Position numbers and translations under genes: made by a program. Below the pieces are notes generated by a model. The model saw only the letters and a program-made list of their open reading frames with translations. It did not search any database and was not told the origin of the DNA. This document shows, piece after piece, positions 1 to 5,686 of a stretch of 12,568 nucleotides of DNA. Source of the DNA: CAYRNC01 sp964425645 (GTDB taxonomy: Bacteria > Bacillota > Clostridia > Peptostreptococcales > Anaerovoracaceae); assembly GCA_964425645.1 (NCBI GenBank), contig CAYRNC010000050.1, positions 1 through 12,568 on the forward strand, in the 5' to 3' direction. Numbering within the stretch: the stretch's first letter is position 1; the number at the start of each line of letters is the position of its first letter.

Positions 1-82
1 TATTCAGCTATCAAGGTTCTTGCTATGTTTTTTCATAGCCTAGTAGACACTACCAATGACGATTAAAATAATTCTTAACATA

Positions 83-111
83 ATATTAATGAATTGTGGG
101 ATTTTTTGCAA
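83..111 (-). promoter_or_regulatory. Putative promoter reading out of the window (spo0A?)
   Basis: On the minus strand a TTGCAA hexamer (111-106) is followed after exactly 17 bp by TAATAT (88-83), an acceptable sigma-A-like promoter. It lies downstream of spoIVB and points to a gene beyond the left edge. In most Bacilli and Clostridia that gene is spo0A (known synteny). No coding start is visible in positions 1-80 on this strand: the one ATG there (near 37) meets a stop after nine codons. Assignment to spo0A is inference. Confidence 0.4.
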
Positions 112-150
112 GGTTTTCTCATATCCATTCTTAACTACAAATCTACATTA

Positions 151-157
151 TTCGACA
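151..157 (-). promoter_or_regulatory. Spo0A box (TGTCGAA)
   Basis: The minus strand reads TTGTCGAATAA here, containing a perfect match to the 7-bp Spo0A binding box TGTCGAA. It sits about 20 bp after the spoIVB stop codon and about 40 bp upstream of the putative outward promoter. That placement fits autoregulation of spo0A by Spo0A~P, which is known in Bacillus. A 7-bp match can occur by chance, but the location makes it credible. Confidence 0.5.
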
Positions 158-175
158 AGTAGCTCGGTTGCCGTG

Positions 176-1303
176 TTATAATTCTGATTCTTTAAGCATC
201 CATTCTATAAAGATTCCATAACCTTTTTTTGGATCATTAACAAACACGTGGGTCACTGCCCCTATAAGTTTTCCGTTTTGTATTATGGGACTGCCGCTCA
301 TACCCTGGATGATACCTCCGGTTTTTTGAAGCAGCGTCTCGTCGGTTACGCGTATCACCATTCCTTTGGTGCCGGGCTTGCTTTGGTGGTTGACTTTTTC
401 AATATTGACCTTGTAACGTCCCATTTTGTTTTCATTCAGTGTCGTCAAAATATATGCGGGCCCCGGCTTTATTTCATCGGCATAAGATATGGAAAGGGGT
501 ACCGGATAATATATGTTTTCAATTCCTTGATACGCAATACCAAATACGCCGAAGACGGTATTTCTCTCCAGTCTTCCAAGAGGCTGCTCCGCTTCATAAA
601 AGATGCCCCGTATTTCACCCGGCATGCCAATCTCCCCCTGTTTTACAGACTCTACCCTGGCAGAAAGCAGTTCGCCTTGCCTCACGGTTAAGACATCGCC
701 TGTATCCGGATCTGTTATAGCATGACCAAGAGCTCCGAATACTTTTGTTTCAGGGTTGAAATACGTTAATGTTCCAAGCCCCGCAGTTTTATCCCTTACC
801 CACACCCCGATTTTTAACTGGTTATCGTCGTAAGCCTTAACAGGAGTAATTGTGAAATACATGGTGTTGCCTTTTCTGTTTACTTTTAAGCGAATATCCC
901 CTTGTATCTGATTAATAACGGATTTTACCCCCTTTGCACTGTCCACTTTAATCCCGTTAACAGCGAGGATACTGTCACCTATTTCAAGGCCCGAATCCAA
1001 ACAGGGATTTACAGTTTTACCGTCTGTAGTTTTAATATCCTGTAAACCTACAACCAAGACCCCCTTAACATCCATTTTTACACCGACGGATTGGCCTCCG
1101 GGTACGAGGCGGACTTCAGGCAGCACCTTTATTACCACATCTTTAAGGGGCAGATTTAACACCTTAACTTCATCAGAGAAGATTTTAATCTCTTCCGGAA
1201 TACTATAAATAAACAGGGATACCGTTATCAGAAGAGATAAGGTAAATATCAGAAAAAGAATCAAATAGCGCCTTACGGGATTAATTTTATTTTCCATGCG
1301 CAT
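176..1303 (-). CDS. spoIVB: SpoIVB peptidase (S55 family, PDZ domain)
   Basis: This is the forespore-secreted serine peptidase that, in Bacillus, crosses into the intermembrane space and triggers processing of pro-sigma-K by SpoIVFB. The 375-residue protein has a short basic N-terminus, one membrane or signal segment (about residues 12-33), a PDZ domain (about 75-155) and the S55 peptidase domain (about 165-372). The catalytic triad is visible: His194 in GALGHAITD, Asp321 in VTDETLL and Ser336 in GMSGSP. The His-Ser and Asp-Ser distances (142 and 15 residues) match those of the B. subtilis enzyme as I recall it. The protein is shorter than B. subtilis SpoIVB (about 425 residues), mostly in the N-terminal region. 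Two starts are possible, ATG at 1303 or ATG at 1297; the GGGAG site (about 1312-1308) is better spaced for the second. It begins directly after the bofC-like stop codon, so translation is probably coupled. Confidence 0.95.
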   Translation of the reverse strand: MRMENKINPVRRYLILFLIFTLSLLITVSLFIYSIPEEIKIFSDEVKVLNLPLKDVVIKVLPEVRLVPGGQSVGVKMDVKGVLVVGLQDIKTTDGKTVNPCLDSGLEIGDSILAVNGIKVDSAKGVKSVINQIQGDIRLKVNRKGNTMYFTITPVKAYDDNQLKIGVWVRDKTAGLGTLTYFNPETKVFGALGHAITDPDTGDVLTVRQGELLSARVESVKQGEIGMPGEIRGIFYEAEQPLGRLERNTVFGVFGIAYQGIENIYYPVPLSISYADEIKPGPAYILTTLNENKMGRYKVNIEKVNHQSKPGTKGMVIRVTDETLLQKTGGIIQGMSGSPIIQNGKLIGAVTHVFVNDPKKGYGIFIEWMLKESEL

Positions 1304-1741
1304 TTAGCTCCCAAAATCCTGGAGAAGTTCCTCCAGATCTTCCTTTGAAGTTTTGACAATACCCTTAGTAAACAACGCTTGATCAGACTCACCTAACAGA
1401 TCAAAGGCAATATCCGTTTTAGATAAAAGCGATTGTTCTCCTTCCTCATTGCAATAGTAGATTGATATTATCCCGGCATCCTCTTTTACAAGATAGTAGG
1501 GTTTTGCACCGACAAATTCGTCATGTTCGCTACCATCATTTTCATCGTTTTTATACCCCTCGCTCACCTCATAAGAACTTTCTGTGTCAATTCTTTGGCT
1601 TATACCGATTTCATGATTTTCATTGCCCTGTATCCGGCCGGGATCTTTTTCCTGATTCACTAAGTAACCTAGTCCCAGCAAGCCTATGATTGCTAGGGCA
1701 AACCAGCGGTTTTTAAAATAGCTTTTCCTTTGACTGAACAT
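1304..1741 (-). CDS. BofC C-terminal-domain protein, membrane anchored
   Basis: A 145-residue protein with a basic N-terminus, one membrane or signal segment (about residues 13-29), an acidic low-complexity linker (about 30-78) and a compact C-terminal domain (about 80-145). That domain begins PYYLVKEDAGIISIYY and ends in a helical KTSKEDLEELLQDF stretch, a pattern I recognise as the BofC C-terminal domain. In B. subtilis BofC is a secreted forespore protein that inhibits SpoIVB before its release. Here the gene lies immediately upstream of spoIVB with no gap between stop and start, so inhibitor and protease appear to be made from one message. In B. subtilis the two genes are unlinked. The start at 1741 has an AGGTG-type ribosome site about 6 bp upstream. 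The N-terminal half is not recognisable as BofC. The family call rests on pattern memory, not alignment. Confidence 0.7.
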   Translation of the reverse strand: MFSQRKSYFKNRWFALAIIGLLGLGYLVNQEKDPGRIQGNENHEIGISQRIDTESSYEVSEGYKNDENDGSEHDEFVGAKPYYLVKEDAGIISIYYCNEEGEQSLLSKTDIAFDLLGESDQALFTKGIVKTSKEDLEELLQDFGS

Positions 1742-1782
1742 AGACTCACCTCGTAAGGTAGTCTTGGCATAATAGATCCGTT

Positions 1783-2415
1783 TTATTCCACTGTGATAAG
1801 ATTTTTAAGTGATTCATACGTTTTTTGGCCTATCCCGCTTACGTTCATCAGTTCTTCTTTTGTTTTAAATCCTCCATACTCATTTCGATAGCATAATATC
1901 TTCTCCGCAGTGGACGGTCCTATTCTCGGAAGCTGTTGAAGCAAAGAGGAATCAGCCTTGTTTAAATTAATTAAATCACTGCTGCTTTGCGTTGACGACT
2001 CAATAAAATAGCGGCTTTCAACCTTTTCTTCATCCTGTTTCTTGGAGGGTATATACAGTTTCGTCCCATCCTCCAAAGGAGCCGCCAAATTAATATGGCG
2101 GGTATCTGCATCGTCGGTCAAACCCCCTGCCGCTTCCACAGCTTCATAAATTCTGCTGTCTAAAGGTAAAATATAAACGGAAGGTTTTAGGACTTCTCCG
2201 TCAATATCTACAATAATGTGCAAGGCCGCTTCACCACCTTGTATTTCATGTTCATCGCTTGCGGTATTGCCGTCGTTTTCCGCAACGAGCGACCATGAAT
2301 CCCGACTTTCGTCTTTCTTTACATAATAAACAACAAAGGTGATTGCAATAAATAATATTATTGCAATCACCTTTGCAAGCTGTTTTCTATAAATATATAC
2401 AAAATTAAATTTCAT
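1783..2415 (-). CDS. comEA: ComEA-like DNA-binding protein (SLBB + helix-hairpin-helix)
   Basis: A 210-residue membrane-anchored protein of the ComEA type. It has one transmembrane segment (residues about 13-32), a short linker, an SLBB domain (about 64-123, containing VDIDGEVLKPSVY and DGTKLYIPS), a Ser/Gln-rich linker, and a C-terminal helix-hairpin-helix pair (about 148-208) with LPRIGPSTAEKIL and VSGIGQKTYESL. In Bacillus, ComEA binds incoming double-stranded DNA outside the membrane and passes it to the ComEC channel. Length and domain order match the family. No comEB or comEC is next to it; the neighbours are sporulation genes, spaced 41 bp from the bofC-like start. The gene has its own near-perfect promoter and two unusual palindromes, one over the promoter and one inside the transmembrane-segment codons. 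A GGAG site lies 10 bp before the ATG at 2415. Confidence 0.9.
   Translation of the reverse strand: MKFNFVYIYRKQLAKVIAIILFIAITFVVYYVKKDESRDSWSLVAENDGNTASDEHEIQGGEAALHIIVDIDGEVLKPSVYILPLDSRIYEAVEAAGGLTDDADTRHINLAAPLEDGTKLYIPSKKQDEEKVESRYFIESSTQSSSDLINLNKADSSLLQQLPRIGPSTAEKILCYRNEYGGFKTKEELMNVSGIGQKTYESLKNLITVE
2334..2375. repeat. Perfect 18-bp inverted repeat inside comEA
   Basis: Arms 2334-2351 and 2358-2375 are perfect reverse complements (18 of 18), separated by 6 bp (ATAATA). The left arm begins CAAAGGTGATTGCAA and the right arm ends TTGCAATCACCTTTG. It lies about 41-82 nt after the first base of the comEA start codon, within codons 14-28 for the transmembrane helix. The mRNA would form a long uninterrupted hairpin in the early coding region. 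No T-run follows on either strand, so it is not an ordinary terminator. Function unknown. Confidence 0.85.
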
Positions 2416-2432
2416 CGTGACATATCTCCAAT

Positions 2433-2461
2433 TAAGGTATATTTTTATTAATTATACCTTA
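2433..2461. promoter_or_regulatory. Palindrome over the comEA -10/start region (candidate operator)
   Basis: TAAGGTATA (2433-2441) and TATACCTTA (2453-2461) form a perfect 9-bp inverted repeat with an 11-bp A/T centre. The right arm includes part of the -10 hexamer of the comEA promoter, and the expected transcription start (about 2444) lies inside the element. This is typical placement for a repressor operator. It could also fold as an RNA hairpin, but no U-tract follows. Confidence 0.5.
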
Positions 2462-2479
2462 GCTGCTAATATATGTCAA
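2451..2479 (-). promoter_or_regulatory. Consensus sigma-A promoter of comEA
   Basis: On the minus strand TTGACA (2479-2474) and TATAAT (2456-2451) are separated by exactly 17 bp, both hexamers matching consensus. The predicted start is near 2444, giving a leader of about 29 nt to the comEA ATG. The -35 is only 10 bp beyond the stop codon of the upstream CoA-transferase gene. The palindrome overlapping the -10 suggests this very strong promoter is normally repressed. Confidence 0.8.
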
Positions 2480-2489
2480 CTAGTACATT

Positions 2490-3251
2490 TTATATCATCA
2501 ATCTCATCGGGTCGACCTTATTTATCAGAATATCCAGGACCTCTTTCTCCGGCGGAGCTGACTGAACAGCCTTGGATATATCAAGTTCGAAACCAGTATT
2601 ATCCCTTATCTGCTCGGGAGTAGTTCCGGGGAAATATTCTGCCAAATACATGCGCTTATTCTCGTCGAAGCGCATAATACCTAATTCAGTCACAACAGCC
2701 CGGGGCCCTTTGTCGGGATCAAGTCCCACCTTTTCCCTTCCCCCGGGACCATCTACCCAGCCTACGCTCGTTACATAGTCAACTTTTTCGATGAAACGGC
2801 GCTTTTCATGCTTCATTATTATTATGGTGTCACAGTAGGTAGCAATTCCGTTAGCTCCCCCTGATCCGGTGAATCGGGTTGCAGGGTGATGGTAATCACC
2901 TATGCTCGTAGAATTCAAATTCCCATACGGATCTATCTGTGCACCGCCCAAAAACCCACTGGCTATAAGGCCTCTTTTCGCGTAGATCGACTGAAACCCG
3001 AAATACCTATACTGGGGCCATAAAACCGTAGCGGTATAATTGATCCGGAGATCTGATACGCTTGTAGGAACCTCTTGGGGTTTTCCTTCAAAAAGGGCTG
3101 TCTCAAATATCAATGAGGCATTGGGGGCGTGGGTGTTTTTTGCCAGGGTTGTACCAAGTAACGGAAGACCGGTGCCCACAATATATGATTTCCCGTCTTC
3201 TACCTGTCTTGCCAGTGCAACCGCCATCATCTGTTTTTCTGTAAATTCCAT
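2490..3251 (-). CDS. gctB: Glutaconate-type CoA-transferase, subunit B
   Basis: The catalytic subunit of a family I CoA-transferase, 253 residues (Acidaminococcus GctB is about 266). It moves CoA between acyl-CoA and free acids through a glutamyl-CoA thioester. The likely catalytic glutamate is Glu50 in LIFETALFE, matching Glu54 of the Acidaminococcus enzyme. The stretch QIDPYGNLNSTSIGDYHHP (about 105-123) and GSGGANG (129-135) are near-identical to the glutaconate enzyme as I recall it. The similarity is to glutaconate CoA-transferase rather than to acetoacetate or butyrate transferases, so a dicarboxylic acyl group such as glutaryl or 2-hydroxyglutaryl is plausible. The start at 3251 has AAGGAGG six bases upstream; the gap from gctA is 15 bp. 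It is the last gene of the catabolic operon. No hydroxyglutaryl-CoA dehydratase is nearby, so the classical glutamate route is not supported here. Confidence 0.88.
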   Translation of the reverse strand: MEFTEKQMMAVALARQVEDGKSYIVGTGLPLLGTTLAKNTHAPNASLIFETALFEGKPQEVPTSVSDLRINYTATVLWPQYRYFGFQSIYAKRGLIASGFLGGAQIDPYGNLNSTSIGDYHHPATRFTGSGGANGIATYCDTIIIMKHEKRRFIEKVDYVTSVGWVDGPGGREKVGLDPDKGPRAVVTELGIMRFDENKRMYLAEYFPGTTPEQIRDNTGFELDISKAVQSAPPEKEVLDILINKVDPMRLMI

Positions 3252-3266
3252 GTGACGCCTCCTTTC

Positions 3267-4226
3267 TTACCTTCTTTTGAGACCGCGGGTATATCCGTGA
3301 CCTTCATCTATTCTTAAATGAAGTAAACGGCGTGCGCCGACTTTATCTAAATACGCTTCGTGATCAGGACAGCTCATGACATCCTTTTCTATAAATTTGT
3401 CAAAGTCCTCCTTTGTTCGGCTGATTCTATCGTACTCTACGTAAAACATTCCGTCGTAATCATAACAGTCAAAGCACTGGGACGGATATGCTCCATAAGG
3501 CGCCTTAACAACTGCGTCTACACAAAGACCCGTTGCTGTGTTCAGTTCAGGATTCCTGCGCATAATTTCATTATCCACTAATTCCTCGCAGGATACGATT
3601 GTATGTTTTGCTGCAATCGCTATATCCAGATCCTGAAACTGCGGTCCTGTAATTCGAAAAGTTCCGTCAGGACTCGCTTTTTGTGCATGTATTAAGGCGA
3701 CGTCGATTTTCGGCGTCGGCACAAGGCAAAGCTTGCTTCCCGGATTAAACGGGTCCTCCTGGATTACATATTTTTTACTGGGCAGTTTAGGATATTTTTT
3801 TCGATCTTCCAAAGATATACCCCACTTATTTAAAAGATCTGAACCCAGCATATTTTTCACAGGCACATAGGGAAGCCCCAGTGCAGCACCGTGATATTGA
3901 ATTGTCTGTACATCTAAAGAATAGTCATCAAAAATTATTTCATTTTTTTCTACAGCTTCTCTAAAGCGTCTGCAAACCTGTGTATAGCCTGAGTTTGCAA
4001 CATAGGACACGATCATTACATCAACACAGCCGGCACCGATGAGCATATCAATATCCCCACCGGATGGCCCGCCTTCCAGATAAAGATTTCTTTTTTTCTG
4101 ACGAATGATTTCTCTTACCAGCGCATAAGGACGGCGGTTTGTTACAAAACCGCCGATAGCTAGGCAATCACCATTGTTCAGAAAGGTCCCAATCGCTTCT
4201 TTCTCTGTCATTACTTTATTTGTCAA
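3267..4226 (-). CDS. gctA: Glutaconate-type CoA-transferase, subunit A
   Basis: The partner subunit of the CoA-transferase, 319 residues from the chosen TTG start; Acidaminococcus GctA is about 320. Family motifs visible are GDCLAIGGFVTNRRPYA (about 19-35), EGGPSGGDIDMLIG (about 51-64), SYVANSGYTQVCRRFR (about 74-89), ALGLPYVPV, ASPDGTFRI and APYGAYPSQC. The frame stays open upstream to 4277, but I place the start at TTG 4226. AGGGGG (4240-4235) lies 8 bp before it, and the resulting N-terminus MTNKVMTEKEAI parallels GctA (MSKVMTLKDAI). An ATG at 4211 is too far from that site. The ribosome site overlaps the stop codon of the upstream dehydrogenase, so translation is probably coupled. The true substrate may be glutarate, succinate or an omega-amino acid. 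Confidence 0.88.
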   Translation of the reverse strand: MTNKVMTEKEAIGTFLNNGDCLAIGGFVTNRRPYALVREIIRQKKRNLYLEGGPSGGDIDMLIGAGCVDVMIVSYVANSGYTQVCRRFREAVEKNEIIFDDYSLDVQTIQYHGAALGLPYVPVKNMLGSDLLNKWGISLEDRKKYPKLPSKKYVIQEDPFNPGSKLCLVPTPKIDVALIHAQKASPDGTFRITGPQFQDLDIAIAAKHTIVSCEELVDNEIMRRNPELNTATGLCVDAVVKAPYGAYPSQCFDCYDYDGMFYVEYDRISRTKEDFDKFIEKDVMSCPDHEAYLDKVGARRLLHLRIDEGHGYTRGLKRR

Positions 4227-4234
4227 TATTTGGA

Positions 4235-4240
4235 CCCCCT
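4235..4240 (-). promoter_or_regulatory. Ribosome binding site that selects the TTG start of gctA
   Basis: AGGGGG on the minus strand, 8 bp upstream of TTG 4226. Its first base is the last base of the upstream TGA stop codon (4242-4240). This site supports the TTG start over the longer open frame. Confidence 0.65.
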
Positions 4241-5604
4241 CAACCCCAAACTTCTTCCGGTGTAGGTATATGCGCATCCGGATTTGTGTATGCTAATTTA
4301 CTTATGTTGATCAGATGCAGATAATCTAAATTCTCACTTATGCTGTTATTGCCCCAAGATCCGCAGCCTAAAGTGGCTGTAGGGACAAGACTGTTCGTGT
4401 AGGCGCCGCCAAGACCGGAAGAACCTATTCCGTTCACTAAAAATCTGGACATCGGAAGCAGGCAGGATGCATACTCAATATTCTCTTTCGTAAATGAATG
4501 AATTACGCAGCTGTGGCCTTTACCTTCAAGCTCAACATTTTCATTGGCTATTTCTACTGCTTCCTTCCATGTTTTATATGTGTATGCCGAAAGAACGGGG
4601 AACAGCTTTTCTTTTGAAAGCCAGTCCGCTTTTCCGGGACCGTCAGCCTTGGCTATAAGCAGTTTTGCATCCTCGGGTACAGTGAAACCCGACATTTTTG
4701 CAAGAGCAAAGGCGGACAAACCGACTGCCTGCTTATTCAGGGCACCATCCGGAAAAACGGCATTTCTTAAAGCCTTTACATTTTCAGGATCCGAAACATA
4801 TACTCCACCCTGTTTTTCAAATTCCGCAATTATCTCATCGAAGCGGGATTCAGGGCAAATTATGTTCTGCTCACAGGTACAAAGAACGCCATTGTCATAA
4901 CATCTTCCCCTGATGATTTTAGGCACAGCGTCTACGATATCTGCATCAACATCTATTAGACACTGCAAGTTTCCCGCACCTACGCCGTAGGCAGGTTTCC
5001 CCGCACTGTAAGCAGCCTTTACCATACCGGGTCCGCCGGTAGCAACACACACGTCCGAAAGCTGCATGACCAGATTTGAAATCTCAAGAGTAGGCTCGGC
5101 TACTATTTGGATTAAATTTTCAGGAGCCCCTATCGATTTTAAGGCTTCATTTATTACCTCAACAGTTCTGACTCCACACTTCTTCCCTGCAGGGTGAGGG
5201 CAGACAATCATTGCATTTCTACCCTTTAAGGCTATCATGGCATTGTGCATGGGAGTCATAACCGGGTTGGTGACGGGAGTAATAGCTCCGATGACGCCCA
5301 TGGGCTTTCCGACTTCCACAAGGCCTTTGTCTTCATAGCGACGAATAATCCCTACACTTTTTTTATCTTTAAGATAGTTCCATGTGGCAACCGCTTTGCC
5401 CTTATTTTTCATGATCTTATCTTCATAGCAACCCATGCCTGTTTCGTCGACGGCAAGCCGGGCCAATTCTTCACCTTTATCGTATACTGCCTTACCTATC
5501 ATCCGAACCACTTCATCAACCTGTTCCTGATTATAGGTTTCAAACTCTTTTTGCGCGATTCGAGCTTTCTCGACTAAAGAGGATACAAATTCCTTTGCTT
5601 CCAT
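4240..5604 (-). CDS. CoA-acylating aldehyde dehydrogenase (SucD/EutE-like)
   Basis: Predicted to oxidise an aldehyde with NAD(P)+ and CoA to the acyl-CoA. From ATG 5604 it is 454 residues, the length of succinate-semialdehyde dehydrogenase SucD of Clostridium kluyveri (about 453). Visible motifs are PMGVIGAITPVTNP (about 101-114), ALKGRNAMIVCPHP (125-138), ATGGPGMVKAAY (188-199), the catalytic Cys242 in NGVLCTCEQ, and the family C-terminal signature GLGGAYTNS with TLGCGSWGNN (about 398-420). It lacks the glutamate base of hydrolytic dehydrogenases, as expected for the acylating class. The frame extends upstream to 5739, but GGGAG (5614-5610) lies 5 bp before ATG 5604 and homology begins there. 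Between a putrescine-type aminotransferase and a CoA-transferase, likely substrates are succinate semialdehyde, glutarate semialdehyde or 4-aminobutanal. A second cysteine two residues after the catalytic one (CTC) is unusual; homologues often have Ala or Ser there. Confidence 0.88.
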   Translation of the reverse strand: MEAKEFVSSLVEKARIAQKEFETYNQEQVDEVVRMIGKAVYDKGEELARLAVDETGMGCYEDKIMKNKGKAVATWNYLKDKKSVGIIRRYEDKGLVEVGKPMGVIGAITPVTNPVMTPMHNAMIALKGRNAMIVCPHPAGKKCGVRTVEVINEALKSIGAPENLIQIVAEPTLEISNLVMQLSDVCVATGGPGMVKAAYSAGKPAYGVGAGNLQCLIDVDADIVDAVPKIIRGRCYDNGVLCTCEQNIICPESRFDEIIAEFEKQGGVYVSDPENVKALRNAVFPDGALNKQAVGLSAFALAKMSGFTVPEDAKLLIAKADGPGKADWLSKEKLFPVLSAYTYKTWKEAVEIANENVELEGKGHSCVIHSFTKENIEYASCLLPMSRFLVNGIGSSGLGGAYTNSLVPTATLGCGSWGNNSISENLDYLHLINISKLAYTNPDAHIPTPEEVWG

Positions 5605-5632
5605 ATAAACTCCCTTGCCTTTCTTCTTAGTC

Positions 5633-5665
5633 TTCCCGGCAAAGAATGACATTCCTTGCCGGGAA
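5633..5665. repeat. Strong intercistronic hairpin
   Basis: TTCCCGGCAA (5633-5642) pairs perfectly with TTGCCGGGAA (5656-5665). After one mismatch four more pairs close a 3-nt loop, giving 14 pairs of 15. It lies in the 82-bp gap between the putrescine-type aminotransferase and the aldehyde dehydrogenase. No T-tract follows on the transcribed (minus) strand, so it is not a normal intrinsic terminator. It may be an RNA-processing or stabilising hairpin that sets different expression on each side. Confidence 0.7.
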
Positions 5666-5686
5666 TCTGTTCCAATTCTACTATAA

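Noticed and set aside
22..39. GCTATG / CATAGC hairpin with a six-T loop downstream of spoIVB
   Set aside because: Only 6 bp of mostly A/T stem, and no T-run follows on the minus strand, so it is not a convincing terminator.
1742..1782. Sigma-G promoter upstream of the bofC-like gene (GAATA about 17 bp from CAAGACTA)
   Set aside because: The -10 match to CATnnTA is poor; a sigma-G site is expected biologically but is not supported by this sequence.
2433..2461. Palindrome read as an intrinsic terminator for gctB
   Set aside because: A/T-rich 9-bp stem with an 11-nt loop, no following T-tract, and it overlaps a consensus -10. An operator is the better reading.
4544..4900. Plus-strand open frames opposite the operon genes, such as this one of 118 codons
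   Set aside because: They are antisense shadows of well-recognised genes, lack ribosome sites and resemble no known protein.
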